Assembly (NCBI GenBank): GCA_003635185.1
Contig: PYJA01000032.1
Span: 32,754 to 96,753 of the forward strand
Reading direction: 5' to 3'
Origin: Candidatus Poribacteria bacterium
GTDB taxonomy: Bacteria > Poribacteria > WGA-4E > WGA-3G
DNA length: 64,000 bases
The translations under genes were made by a program, and so were the position numbers. Positions 8,292 through 17,181 of the stretch are shown here, one piece after another. Position 1 is the stretch's first letter. Every line of letters starts with the position of its first letter. Below the pieces are notes generated by a model. That model was given only the letters and a program-made list of their open reading frames with translations, was not told where the DNA came from and did no database searches.

Positions 8292-8909
8292 ATGGCGTTT
8301 AGCGATTTTAAAACAATCTCTGAAGTACAAGAAAGGTTCAAAGTCAAATATGCTGAAGATGACTTCGTTGAGGCTGAACCGGCAACCCCTTCAATAGAAT
8401 TTCTGCAAGACTTTGAATTTACCCGAGAACATATCAACGTTTTTGCGTCTGAAGCATCACGGTGTGAGGCGATTATCTTTCCTGTTTTGAAGGAGAGTTA
8501 TAAAGCTTATGCCGATCGATACGCACTCTGGATAAAGCAATCCATCACTTACGATGACACCTTGAACGGAACACCCGACTATTTTATCTCTACTAAATCT
8601 GAATTAGGCAAAACCGTTGTTGGAAGCCCGTTAATACTGCTGGTAGAGGCGAAGAAAAATGACTTTGAGCAGGGATGGGGGCAATGTTTGGCAGAGTTAG
8701 TCGCTGTCCAAAAAATAAATGCTGAAAAAGTGGACGATGGCGCAACCCTACCCGTTTACGGTATTGTCACCGATGGAACATTGTGGCAGTTTGGACGACT
8801 TATCGGTGATACCTTTACCCAAAACAGAACAGACTTTGCATTGGCTAATTTGTCTACGCTTTTCGGCGCAGTTGATTCTGTGTTCAAATCTGTAACTGCT
8901 ATGAATTGA
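8292..8909 (+). CDS. Hypothetical protein with PD-(D/E)XK-nuclease-like motif
   Basis: 205 residues, no signal peptide or membrane helix. A TPDYFIS ... LILLVEAKKNDFEQGWGQ pattern resembles the PD...(D/E)xK core (Asp of PDY, Glu and Lys of VEAKK) of restriction-endonuclease-like folds, followed by a helix with Gln/Glu. The rest does not match a named family I recognise; similar proteins are known to me only as uncharacterised. It sits between the pieces of a DUF433/DUF5615 toxin-antitoxin pair, and a 15-base direct repeat flanks it (8253-8267 and 8940-8954). Nuclease activity is inference. Confidence 0.6.
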   Translation: MAFSDFKTISEVQERFKVKYAEDDFVEAEPATPSIEFLQDFEFTREHINVFASEASRCEAIIFPVLKESYKAYADRYALWIKQSITYDDTLNGTPDYFISTKSELGKTVVGSPLILLVEAKKNDFEQGWGQCLAELVAVQKINAEKVDDGATLPVYGIVTDGTLWQFGRLIGDTFTQNRTDFALANLSTLFGAVDSVFKSVTAMN

Positions 8910-8917
8910 AAAGACGC

Positions 8918-9073
8918 ATGAGAACGTGGCATCAGTTGCTTGATGAATGCTTACATAAGAAACTCAAACAGAAGTTACATGGATATACTGTTTTCACGGT
9001 TCAGGAAAAGGGTTGGTCTGATATAGAGAATGGGAACTTACTCCACAAACCAATTGGAATAGAAATCTATTAA
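8918..9073 (+). pseudogene. Truncated DUF5615 PIN-like toxin
   Basis: A 51-residue frame from ATG 8918 to TAA 9071-9073. It contains LLDECLHKKLKQKLHGY, TVQEKGWSD and ENGNLL, which line up with the N-terminal half of DUF5615 (Mut7-C/PIN-like) toxins. The family then needs an AxxxFDxFLTxDRN segment that carries catalytic Asp residues; here it ends early with HKPIGIEIY. So it is a remnant, lacking the second half of the active site. It follows the 8292-8909 gene by 8 bases and overlaps the end of the opposite-strand PIN gene. Confidence 0.55.
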
Positions 9074-9609
9074 ATAGATAGCAAAGATCTATTTGCAGTT
9101 AGGATGGGAATTTCTTGAGTTTTAAAGTCCCTATCGTCCGTAATTAACATGAAACCGTTGCTTTTACATAGTTCCGTTATCACCTGATCATTGAAGTCTA
9201 GGCCACCGATAGCATAGTCTTTAAGCAAGTCACCTATTTCCAGTGTCTCAAATTCACTTTCTATTCGTAAACAATTTTTCAAAATTTGCTTAACTTTAAC
9301 AGTAATGTCTTTAGCAACCGGTTTGAAATGTTGACTATTCCGAAAAACTTTGAATGATGGAATTGGTGGTGTACCAGTTCTCCATTTCAATCTGGCATAG
9401 GTGTTTATAAATTCTGATAGAGCAAGAACATCAATATAAATTCGGCTTTTTGCTTTCAAAATGTGCCTAAAAGTTCTGGAATAGACATTAACTTTAGATT
9501 GTTTCTGTCCTTGTGGACCGTACAGGTACACCCAAACATTGGCATCCAGAAATAATTTATGTTGAGATGTAAAGTTATAATTCCATACATCCGCTGGTTT
9601 ATACTTCAT
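9070..9609 (-). CDS. PIN-domain protein
   Basis: 179 residues. FLDANVWVYLY supplies the first acidic PIN residue, LALSEFINTY the conserved Glu, and GGLDFNDQVITEL plus ITDDRDFK the later Asp residues, so all four positions of a metal-dependent PIN ribonuclease are present. Its start overlaps the end of the STAS-like gene by 11 bases, so the two are translated together. No VapB-like antitoxin is adjacent; the upstream partners are a STAS-like protein and a GHKL ATPase. Target RNA unknown. Confidence 0.7.
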   Translation of the reverse strand: MKYKPADVWNYNFTSQHKLFLDANVWVYLYGPQGQKQSKVNVYSRTFRHILKAKSRIYIDVLALSEFINTYARLKWRTGTPPIPSFKVFRNSQHFKPVAKDITVKVKQILKNCLRIESEFETLEIGDLLKDYAIGGLDFNDQVITELCKSNGFMLITDDRDFKTQEIPILTANRSLLSI

Positions 9610-9955
9610 CGTTTAATGTTTCTTGAATTGCTTGGTTGAATCTTTCTGGATCTTTGAAGTACAGCTTTGCATTTTCAACAACACGCTCTAATAGATCCTC
9701 ATCGTCTTTTTCCATATTCTCCATTTCCAATGAGGACCGTATTTTGTCTTCGCTAAATGTTCCATACAACTGACCTATTGCCGCATTCAGGAAGGCAGAG
9801 GTAAGTGCTGTGACGTTGTGAAATGATAGTGTTACCTTTCGATTTGCTTCAAAAGCAGCATTGAGGCGTTCATATACCTCTTGTCCATCGCTGGAAGCCA
9901 CACACAATGGACTGCCTACAATTCCAAAAACGGATACCTTTATGCTTTCTGGCAT
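9599..9955 (-). CDS. STAS-like domain protein (DUF4325)
   Basis: 118 residues from the ATG at 9955, which has AAGGAG 7 bases upstream; the longer frame to 10036 would overlap the upstream gene and has no such site. The middle segment (VTLSFHNVTALTSAFLNAAIGQLYG) has the strand-helix pattern of DUF4325, with the conserved Ser/Phe-Leu-Asn-x-Ala found after the second strand. The C-terminal third is charged. STAS domains of this sort act as partners of GHKL ATPases in anti-sigma/anti-anti-sigma switches; here the ATPase gene is directly upstream (31 bases). Confidence 0.65.
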   Translation of the reverse strand: MPESIKVSVFGIVGSPLCVASSDGQEVYERLNAAFEANRKVTLSFHNVTALTSAFLNAAIGQLYGTFSEDKIRSSLEMENMEKDDEDLLERVVENAKLYFKDPERFNQAIQETLNDEV

Positions 9956-9986
9956 GTTTTGTCTCCTTAGGATGTCTTGTACTATA

Positions 9987-10841
9987 TTAAGTGGAAGATA
10001 GACTATAAATATTGGTATCTGCTGTATTGATTTCAATACTTACGATTGTTCCAGGGAATGGATTACTTAACGATTCAGTAGAGATTTGTTGGTTTTCCCG
10101 TTTCCAATACCCAGCATCTGACACAATCTTAATGCTTCCCTGGTTTAAGTCAATGAACTCACATAGTAATTTCAGTCCTAACCCACCAGGCAGTCTACCA
10201 CGTTTAGTAGTTGAGTTGCCCTCGGTAGCCCAGACAATTGCTTTCTCTGGTGAAAGATTAAGCCCTCTAAGATCTTTTATATTCTTACGTATACCAATTC
10301 CGAGATCCACTATCGTGAAATCAAGTTGCTCTTTTGTAGGATAAAATTGTCCACAACTAAAGATCCCCATCTGAGTCTGAGAATGCAAGATCGCGTTGAT
10401 AAAAATTTCAGAAATGCTTTCACTAAATTTTTTCAATAATTCAGTAGACATTTCAGGTAATTCAGAACGATATATAAATTCATTCTCAATATAACGCACA
10501 AAATCTCTATCACTTTTTCCGTCGAACTGTTGATAGGAAATAGTCGTTCCCCATTGATCAGAGATTTCCACACCTCCAAAACGACTCAAAAAACCGTTTT
10601 TTGATAAAATCTCTTTAATATCAGATGAAATATTTGTCAAATTGACTGTATTTAATCTTTTTTCTAAACTATAGAGTATTGCTCCAAAGGCTGCACACAT
10701 ATCGGCAGCAAACCATACCGTTTTTTCCATGTTGATTTCAATATCATCAAACGCAAGTTCTTTAGTCTGTGAGTAAAGATATGCAAATGTTTCAAAACTT
10801 GCATCGTCATGGTTAATCTCCTTTGGTAGATGAAATATCAT
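9987..10841 (-). CDS. GHKL (HATPase_c) ATP-binding protein
   Basis: 284 residues. The N-terminal half is alpha/beta without recognised motif; the C-terminal half has an HATPase fold: SEIFINAILHS (N box, Glu and Asn), DLGIGIRKN (G1 box, Asp-x-Gly-x-Gly) and GGLGLKLLCEFI (G2 box). No histidine-kinase phosphoacceptor, sensor or membrane region is present, so it resembles stand-alone anti-sigma-type kinases or MORC-like ATPases rather than a two-component sensor. First gene of a three-gene operon with the STAS-like and PIN genes. Start at 10841 has a TGAGGT site 6 bases upstream. Confidence 0.75.
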   Translation of the reverse strand: MIFHLPKEINHDDASFETFAYLYSQTKELAFDDIEINMEKTVWFAADMCAAFGAILYSLEKRLNTVNLTNISSDIKEILSKNGFLSRFGGVEISDQWGTTISYQQFDGKSDRDFVRYIENEFIYRSELPEMSTELLKKFSESISEIFINAILHSQTQMGIFSCGQFYPTKEQLDFTIVDLGIGIRKNIKDLRGLNLSPEKAIVWATEGNSTTKRGRLPGGLGLKLLCEFIDLNQGSIKIVSDAGYWKRENQQISTESLSNPFPGTIVSIEINTADTNIYSLSST

Positions 10842-10900
10842 ACTGATACCTCATGTAAGGTTATGTTTATAGTAGACTTTAGAATTAATTGGACATTATG

Positions 10901-10996
10901 TTCGATTCCGTTAGGAAACCGAACATACCGGGGGTGTTGAGCATCAAACTTTTAGTTTGTGTCCGCATCTGCGCAAACTAAAAGTTTATGCTACAG
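10901..10996. repeat. Family A half-palindrome and family E inverted repeat
   Basis: CCGTTAGGAAACCGAAC then ACCGGGGG (10907-10934) is one side of family A. CAAACTTTTAGTTTGTG and GCGCAAACTAAAAGTTTATG (10948-10990) form a family E inverted repeat. The remainder of 10842-11320 is A/T-rich with no coding sequence that I can support. Confidence 0.55.
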
Positions 10997-11320
10997 AAGT
11001 GTCCCATTAATTATAGATTTTACTATATGTGTTTCTTCAAAGAACATTATAGATATGTCTAACCAAATTAAAACAAAATAGTAATTATATTATAACATAA
11101 AAACTTTTTTATTTCAAGGAATGTTGAATTTTTCGAATTTGCTTGTATTGAATAAACTATTTGCGAGTTTTTTGAATGCTCCGGTCAATATATCCGCAAC
11201 CCTTTTTCATCAATATTAATAAAATTCTGGTAACACCTCGTTTCTATTATACCATAATCATCTTTGAATGCACCAAAATTTCGTATCTACATCATTGCGA
11301 TGTAACCACGACTTGATTAA

Positions 11321-11368
11321 TAAACTTTTCCGCATGCCGTGAAACATTAGGACCGTCAAGAAAACTTA
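11321..11368 (-). pseudogene. Short relic of a second Type ISP-like gene
   Basis: 48 bases here (beginning TAAACTTTTCCGCATGCCG) match 12834-12880 inside the neighbouring restriction-modification gene at about 45 positions with one inserted base. In the intact gene this codes for the LDGPMFRGMRKSLL segment. It suggests a decayed second copy or partial duplication just 3' of the gene. Confidence 0.55.
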
Positions 11369-11414
11369 ACAATCCTGGTAATCTGCTAATCTTGAAAATC
11401 CTAATTCAGACAAC

Positions 11415-14400
11415 CTACCACAGCACCCCATCAATCGCCCCCACAACCCGCAGCGTCTCCGCAACAGCAACCAAAAGAGAACGATACTGCCGCACCTCTG
11501 CATGACTTAACGCTTCTCCCTTTCTATCCTTCAACCACTTCTCACACACCTGATACGCCCCGACCTCATATTCCCATACCTCTGCAGATACATCCGTGAA
11601 ATACTGCGTCCCATTTATCCAGACATTGCCATCCTCATGACGAGGCGTTCCGACAACACCGTCACCTTCACCCTCAAACCGATGTGTCCCTCTTTCTTCT
11701 GTAGGAGCGACCTCTGGTCGCGATACATTTTTTAACAAATGCCAATTAATCAATTCCTGCCCTAACGCTGCAAGATTGCGGAATTGGTCAATATCCTGCG
11801 GTAAAGGGACACGCGGAAAATCGTATTTTAGAAACTCATAATACCGTTCACGGTAGGTTGGACTATACAGCACAGCATAGAGATAAGCGAGAATCTCCTC
11901 TGGTGCAATGCCTTCGGGAAGTCCAAACGAGGCAGTCTGCGGTAATTCCAACGCCTCCGCAAGTGCCGTGAGAAAAGCGGGTTTGAAATTCAGTTCACGT
12001 TCTGTTGCACCTAATAACCCTTCTGAATCTGGATATAGGTAAAGCGGAAAAACATATCCAGATTCACTGCCTCTATTTGAAATATTGCACTTTTCTGTGA
12101 TCTCATCAGTTACCAAAGCGTGTTGCCATTTCGGACCTGTGACAATGCGACCGACGCAAAGGGCCAGATTTTCTGTGAGTAGATGAGACATAATTGCATC
12201 ACGAGGAGTACAGTGAAATCCGCGTGATCGTCCGGTATAGTATGTCCAGCGTATGTCAAACGGACGGTAGTAAATTGGCACTATACGCCGTTCGACATCG
12301 GGATAATTACGAAGATCCGCCTGAGCACTGTGAACCTGCCAATCGCGAGTGTCCTTTGGCAATCCGTACCTCTCTCGCGCCTCGTCTACAGAAAGTAAAA
12401 CAAAATCGTCTACAATTTCGTGTACCTCTTTGGCAGTTCGATGAATTGTAAATTTATCTCGACCTGTTGCAATCCCAACTGAACCTATATCGAAAATATC
12501 AGTAATTTTCCAACCCAGTTCGTATTCTGCTCCGTAGTCTGTTGCTTGCGGCACAAATAGATAGTAAGGTGATGTCGGTTGCAGCGCACACGACTCCATT
12601 GACTGAACATCGTTCTCCGAAAGTTTGCTATATTTTTCTTTTCTATCCCCCCACATATCAGCATAATAAACCTTTGCTGGGGTAGGATTTTCACGTTCCT
12701 TGACGCATAACAGAATAGAAACTCCTTGTGAAATGTCAAAGACGTTTTCATTTTTCTCTCCCTCTGGCACCGCTTCCGTTCTTCTGCTGCTACCGTGCAA
12801 GTTAAGCAGATAGATAGCGTTAAAACTATCCAGTAAACTTTTCCGCATGCCGCGAAACATAGGTCCGTCAAGAAAACTATTGTTGACAATATAACCGAGG
12901 ATCCCTTCACCGTTTTTATCAATTCGCCACTGTGCCCATCGGATAAACTTTACATAGTCATCCTGAAGCGCCCTTGGGTTTATTTCACCGAGTGGTTCTC
13001 CATCTACTTGGTTGTAATCCTCCATGAGTTCACCGATAAAAGTTAAATTTCCATTGACTTTATTTGGGTTAGCAGAATGTTGCTTATAAGGTGGATTACC
13101 GAGAATAACAAGGATAGGTTCATCCCTTTTCACAGAGAGTGCTGCGTTTGCTTCATCAGAGATAAACGCAGCAAAAGGCAAGGGAGCTTGCATTTCATCC
13201 GGTTGTTCCAAAGCATTGGTGAGATAGATACCGAGACGTTCATTCGCGCGCCATCCTTGCGCTTGCAGAAACAGACTCAACTTCAGATGCGCAATTGTAT
13301 ACGGCGCGACAAGCAGTTCAAACCCAAAAATCCGTTTGACGAGCTGCGCGTTGATATACGGGTTCCAATCCCCGGTGCCATAGTTGGTTATAACATATTC
13401 TCGGATGTGGTCAAGCACTGTCAAAAGGAATCCGCCTGTACCTGTGGCAGGGTCAAGAATAAGCGTATTATCATCTGCAAGTCCATCGGGTCTGTTGAGT
13501 TCAGTTTTGAGCAAGGAATCCACTGAGCGAACAATGTAAGAGATAACCTGTGGCGGCGTATAAAAAACCCCACGATCAAAGCGGAGTTTCGGATTATATT
13601 CTTTTAGGAACGTCTCGTAAAAATGGATAACCGGGTCTTCAAGCGGATTTCTGGCAGTAAACGCCGTGCGGAGCATGTCTGTCGGAACGTTTTGGAGGAG
13701 CGTTGCAATATCATCCAGAATATAGGTGACATTCGTTTCAAGTCTCGGAGAGGCGACATGATAAAAGAGTTCTATGAGAAATGGGTTTGATCTCGGTAAT
13801 GCGCCGACTGCGGCGTGCCGTGAAAAATTTGTTGCATTCGGCAGTGTGCAACGTGCAGCGAACAATCCATACGTGAGAGTTTGCGCGTACATATCCGCAA
13901 ATTCGTTTGGGGTGAGCGTCGCGAGCAACGTCTCCTTGAATGCAGTGAACATGCCGTAGGTATCACTGTCTTCATCGGTGAGTGTTGTTTTAATCTGTGT
14001 TTGTAATTCGCGCGTCCGTCTTGCCAGGTATTTTGCAAGTGCTTCTGCAGAGGCGATTTGGATCTGTCCAGTGGTTAGAAATAAGTCTAACAGTGTTTCT
14101 AAATTATCAGTTTCGTTTTCAATATGTGCAGATTTACGTAGGTGCCCATCCCGCCACAGCTGAAAATCAACGAAATTAGTAAGTATAAAGTTATCAAGGT
14201 TTTCCTTAAAACGTTCATTCTGTTCTTTGGCATGTCCTGTAAGGTTGTTGAGGTCTGTGCCGTACGCTTCTGCCTCAATATAACCGATGGGTAGCAACCT
14301 CTCTGATGCAATAAAGTCGGGTCGTCCGATCTGGTTAATATTTCTCGGTTCCAGCGTGAATGTAATGCCAGATTTGTCAAAACAGTCTGAGTCTGCGGCA

Positions 14401-14519
14401 ACATCTTCCAGGAACGTTTTAAGATGCGGGTGCAAAGAGAGTTCGGGGGTTGCATTCGGGTCGGATAGTGTTTGGCGTATTCTCTGCAGATAGCGGGCAC
14501 AGTGTCTTTGAAAATTCAT
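11415..14519 (-). CDS. Type ISP-like single-chain restriction-modification enzyme
   Basis: 1034 residues from ATG 14519; the longer frame to 14597 has no support. N-terminus: nuclease-like GRPDFIASE ... GYIEAEAYG (PD-(D/E)xK variant, ExE, residues 65-85). Middle: adenine-specific methyltransferase with motif I DPATGTGGFLL (about 390) and motif IV NPPYKQ (about 490). C-terminus: Type ISP specificity/coupler-like region with YRPFDIRWTYYTGRSRGFH and a terminal WLKDRKGEALS. No helicase motor is visible between nuclease and methylase; Type ISP enzymes such as LlaBIII do have one, so this may be nearer to Type IIG-like ISP relatives. A family C repeat is in frame near residues 931-941. No separate partner gene. 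Role: defence against foreign DNA. Confidence 0.85.
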   Translation of the reverse strand: MNFQRHCARYLQRIRQTLSDPNATPELSLHPHLKTFLEDVAADSDCFDKSGITFTLEPRNINQIGRPDFIASERLLPIGYIEAEAYGTDLNNLTGHAKEQNERFKENLDNFILTNFVDFQLWRDGHLRKSAHIENETDNLETLLDLFLTTGQIQIASAEALAKYLARRTRELQTQIKTTLTDEDSDTYGMFTAFKETLLATLTPNEFADMYAQTLTYGLFAARCTLPNATNFSRHAAVGALPRSNPFLIELFYHVASPRLETNVTYILDDIATLLQNVPTDMLRTAFTARNPLEDPVIHFYETFLKEYNPKLRFDRGVFYTPPQVISYIVRSVDSLLKTELNRPDGLADDNTLILDPATGTGGFLLTVLDHIREYVITNYGTGDWNPYINAQLVKRIFGFELLVAPYTIAHLKLSLFLQAQGWRANERLGIYLTNALEQPDEMQAPLPFAAFISDEANAALSVKRDEPILVILGNPPYKQHSANPNKVNGNLTFIGELMEDYNQVDGEPLGEINPRALQDDYVKFIRWAQWRIDKNGEGILGYIVNNSFLDGPMFRGMRKSLLDSFNAIYLLNLHGSSRRTEAVPEGEKNENVFDISQGVSILLCVKERENPTPAKVYYADMWGDRKEKYSKLSENDVQSMESCALQPTSPYYLFVPQATDYGAEYELGWKITDIFDIGSVGIATGRDKFTIHRTAKEVHEIVDDFVLLSVDEARERYGLPKDTRDWQVHSAQADLRNYPDVERRIVPIYYRPFDIRWTYYTGRSRGFHCTPRDAIMSHLLTENLALCVGRIVTGPKWQHALVTDEITEKCNISNRGSESGYVFPLYLYPDSEGLLGATERELNFKPAFLTALAEALELPQTASFGLPEGIAPEEILAYLYAVLYSPTYRERYYEFLKYDFPRVPLPQDIDQFRNLAALGQELINWHLLKNVSRPEVAPTEERGTHRFEGEGDGVVGTPRHEDGNVWINGTQYFTDVSAEVWEYEVGAYQVCEKWLKDRKGEALSHAEVRQYRSLLVAVAETLRVVGAIDGVLW
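11696..11727. repeat. Family C repeat inside the coding region
   Basis: CTGTAGGAGCGACCTCTGGT followed by CGCGA is a family C copy like those at 7868, 14951 and 41170. On the coding strand it is read as SRPEVAPTEE and keeps the frame open. Confidence 0.7.
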
Positions 14520-14601
14520 ATTTCCATTATATATGCATTGGATCTTAAGTGCAAGATTTACTTTAGAACAACAAAGGGTATGTCCAATTTTTGTCACATA
14601 T

Positions 14602-15156
14602 AGGACTTACGCATTCCCCCCTTGAATGAAGATTAAATAAATATTTCGGTCCTTTCTTTAGTCCCGTCCGGACGATATGTTTATAGAAATGTGATAACCT
14701 ATCTTTTTGAGTTCCGTCCGAACGGCATATTTATTGTTGATGTGTTTTGAAACATATCGTCCCTACGGGACTAAGGAGATGAGGTCATCCGCGCTGCTAT
14801 AAACATATCGTCCCCGACAAATACCATACGCGTATTTGGCGTTGATTCACGGGACTGAAGAATACTTAAAATGTTCCGAATATGCATAATGAAAATTACC
14901 GATTTAATAAATTAATCTTCATATAGTGAATTATAACAATATGTTGACACCTCTTCTGTAGGAGCGATCTCCGAATCGCGACGAAATGCTTTTATAGTCG
15001 GGAATCGGAGTTCCCTCCTACAATCAGACTGTCAAGGTAATTGTAAAATCCACTATATAAGGGGGTTAGGGGGGGGTAAAAAGGCGTTATTTCAATGATT
15101 TAACCCCCTAAATCCCCCTTATCAGTGGGACTTTTAAGAGAAAATGCGTAAGTCCT
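14602..15156. mobile_element. Family D inverted-repeat element, enlarged by nested B and C repeats
   Basis: Ends are perfect 12-base inverted repeats AGGACTTACGCA (14602-14613) and TGCGTAAGTCCT (15145-15156). Inside lie four family B copies in alternating orientation (14661-14816, CGTCC...GATATGTTTATA), a family C inverted pair (14951-15021, TAGGAGCGATCTCCGAATCG and its complement), then the CCCCCTTAT-type core of family D (15057-15130). No coding sequence. The whole stretch between the restriction gene and the cupin gene is repeats. Confidence 0.65.
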
Positions 15157-15185
15157 GACATAGAGCATTGCCCATCAGGAAGACG

Positions 15186-15279
15186 CATCAAAACTTGTCA
15201 GAATCGCGGATTATCGCGGATGATGCCAAAATTAGCAAGCGTTTTGTCCCATAAACTTCCAGTTTGTGCTACAAAAGAG
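15186..15279. repeat. Long family E copy
   Basis: This about 90-base stretch (ATCGCGGA ... GCAAGCGTTTTGTCCCATAAA ... CAGTTTGTGCTA) recurs inverted at about 40657-40725, so family E is a longer repeat than its hairpin core. Confidence 0.6.
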
Positions 15280-15349
15280 AGACATTATATATCAGTATAC
15301 TGGTTATCAGAAAAACTGAAAACTGATAACCGACGACTGACAGCCATTC

Positions 15350-15793
15350 TCAAGGTTTATCAGTGCATTGGGGTGCTGCTCCTTCAGGGAGTGATGGCAC
15401 ATCTATACCGGCTTTTGGGAGTGTGCCAGCAAGTTCCTGTTTCCAATGGTCAACATCGCCTGCTGGACCGTAGCAATAGACCATCTTCATCGGTATGTCA
15501 CTGGTGTTTGTCAATTGATGGAAAACCCATGACGGAATAAAAACGGTTTGTCCTGTAGAGATCGTTTGCCGTTCTTCACCGAGGCACATTTCGCCTTCGC
15601 CTTCAACGATGAAGTAAATCTCTTCCTGTTCATGATTGTGCCACGGCACCTGTCCACCGTTTGGTTCTAAAACAACGAATCCCATGCAAAATTCATCTAT
15701 CTGTATCGGGGATGCACCACCGACGAGATTTCTGGTTAGTCTACGGGCAGGGTATGTTCTACCTTCCATTTCATTTACATCTGCAATTAACAT
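15350..15793 (-). CDS. Cupin-domain protein
   Basis: 147 residues, a single small beta-barrel. Cupin motif 1 is PWHNHEQEEIYFIVEGEGEM (metal ligands HxH and Glu), motif 2 is PSWVFHQLTN with the last His. The ending is Pro/Gly-rich. Start at 15793 has GGAAAGGATAA upstream. Such proteins bind a metal and act as isomerases, oxygenases or sugar-binding regulators; substrate not deducible. It may be cotranscribed with the Uma2 genes upstream, with a 33-base gap. Confidence 0.85.
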   Translation of the reverse strand: MLIADVNEMEGRTYPARRLTRNLVGGASPIQIDEFCMGFVVLEPNGGQVPWHNHEQEEIYFIVEGEGEMCLGEERQTISTGQTVFIPSWVFHQLTNTSDIPMKMVYCYGPAGDVDHWKQELAGTLPKAGIDVPSLPEGAAPQCTDKP

Positions 15794-15826
15794 TGTATTA
15801 TCCTTTCCAAGAAATTTAATGAGTCT

Positions 15827-16396
15827 CTATTCAAAAAGTTCTGCTACCTGACAAGAAAATCCTTCGACAACTTTCTCACCACTGAGTGTGTCGTTTCGCG
15901 TTAGCAGTGTGATGTCTGTTTCCGAACGATAGACAGTTACCGTTTTGAACGTGGGACTGAGTACCCATACCAACTGTGTCCCTGCTTCCAGGTATGCAAA
16001 AACCTTTTCTTCGACGCGTCGTAATGTGTCTGAGGGCGAAACGACTTCAACTGCAAGGTCCGGTGGAACTGGGGACGCTTTGCTCTGATCATCGGGAAGT
16101 CGGTCAGTTGAAATAATGGCAATATCTGGGACCAACACGCGTTCACCAACCTGGAAGCCTGTTCCTGATACTGAAATACATCCTAACTGATTTTCACGAA
16201 CATGTATTCCCAAATACATAGTTAACTTAGCACTAATCTTGCCATGTTCCACTGAAGTAGGTGGCATAAGGATTAATTCTCCTTTTATATATTCATATCC
16301 TTCTAAATCGCTTTCCAGGAATTCTTCCAAAGTCATCTTAGGAAGCTCAGGCGGAAGATTATCTGGTGTGATTTGATGAACTTCTTGTGCATCCAT
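15827..16396 (-). CDS. Uma2 family (DUF820) endonuclease-like protein, copy 3
   Basis: 189 residues. Uma2 core of PD-(D/E)XK type: VLVPDIAIIS (Asp), DLAVEVVSPSDT (Glu), VEEKVFAYLEAGTQLVWVL (Lys). N-terminal MTLEEFLESDLEGYEYIKGE is nearly identical in three adjacent genes. The start has GGAGGAGAAAC upstream. Third unit, in direction of transcription, of a tandem array with a period of 676-679 bases. Function of Uma2 proteins is not established; a nuclease role is a family-level inference. Confidence 0.85.
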   Translation of the reverse strand: MDAQEVHQITPDNLPPELPKMTLEEFLESDLEGYEYIKGELILMPPTSVEHGKISAKLTMYLGIHVRENQLGCISVSGTGFQVGERVLVPDIAIISTDRLPDDQSKASPVPPDLAVEVVSPSDTLRRVEEKVFAYLEAGTQLVWVLSPTFKTVTVYRSETDITLLTRNDTLSGEKVVEGFSCQVAELFE

Positions 16397-16505
16397 TGTT
16401 TCTCCTCCTTGATGTGTTACTATGCTTCTCTACACTCTTTTACAATTTACCATAATACCATTTCTACTTGCTGTAGTTGGACAATTTCTATCTGTTCCTA
16501 AAGTC

Positions 16506-17072
16506 CTATTCAAAAAGTTCTGCCACCTGACAAGAAAATCCTTCGACAACCTCTTCTCCGCTGAGTGTATCGTTCCGTGTGAGGGTTGTGATTTCCGTTT
16601 CCGAACGATAGACAGTTACCGTTTTGGATTGAGGTTTAAGCACCCACACTAACTGCGTTCCTGCTTCAAGGTAAGCGAAAGCTTTTTCTTCAACTCTGGA
16701 TGATGCATCTGTCGGGGAGACTACTTCAACGGCAAGGTCTGGCGGAACTGGGCATGCTTTGCTTAGACTATCGGGCATATTGGCATTTGAAAGAAAGGCA
16801 ACATCTGGCATTAGAACACGATCCCCAACAGTGAATCCTACATCCATATAGATGTCCCCTAATAGGTTTTTACGAATGTAAAAACCTAAAGGTAAAAACA
16901 GGTTCGTACTTATCCTACCATGTAGCATTGATGGAGGTGGCATCGGTACTAATTCTCCTTTTATATATTCATATCCCTCTAAATCGCTTTCCAGGAATTC
17001 CTCCAAAGTCATCTTTGGAATATCTGGTAGTAGACTATCGGGAGAGATATGTTGGACTTCTTGAGCATTCAT
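16506..17072 (-). CDS. Uma2 family (DUF820) endonuclease-like protein, copy 2
   Basis: 188 residues with the same architecture: VLMPDVAFLS, DLAVEVVSPTDA, VEEKAFAYLEAGTQLVWVL. It differs most from its neighbours in the 50-100 region (LPLGFYIRKNLLGD). The intergenic sequence before it, including the start region and about 110 bases upstream, is almost identical to that before copy 3, which shows that the duplicated unit included the regulatory sequence. Probably the same function with changed specificity. Confidence 0.85.
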   Translation of the reverse strand: MNAQEVQHISPDSLLPDIPKMTLEEFLESDLEGYEYIKGELVPMPPPSMLHGRISTNLFLPLGFYIRKNLLGDIYMDVGFTVGDRVLMPDVAFLSNANMPDSLSKACPVPPDLAVEVVSPTDASSRVEEKAFAYLEAGTQLVWVLKPQSKTVTVYRSETEITTLTRNDTLSGEEVVEGFSCQVAELFE

Positions 17073-17181
17073 TTTTTATTCTCCTTGATGTGTTACTATG
17101 CTTCTCTACACTCTTTTACAATTTACCATAATACCATTTCTACTTGCTATAGTTGGACAATTTCTGTTTGTTCATAAAGTT

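Noticed and set aside
13077-13526. 149-residue frame opposite the Type ISP-like gene
   Set aside because: It is wholly inside a conserved gene on the other strand and shows no family features.
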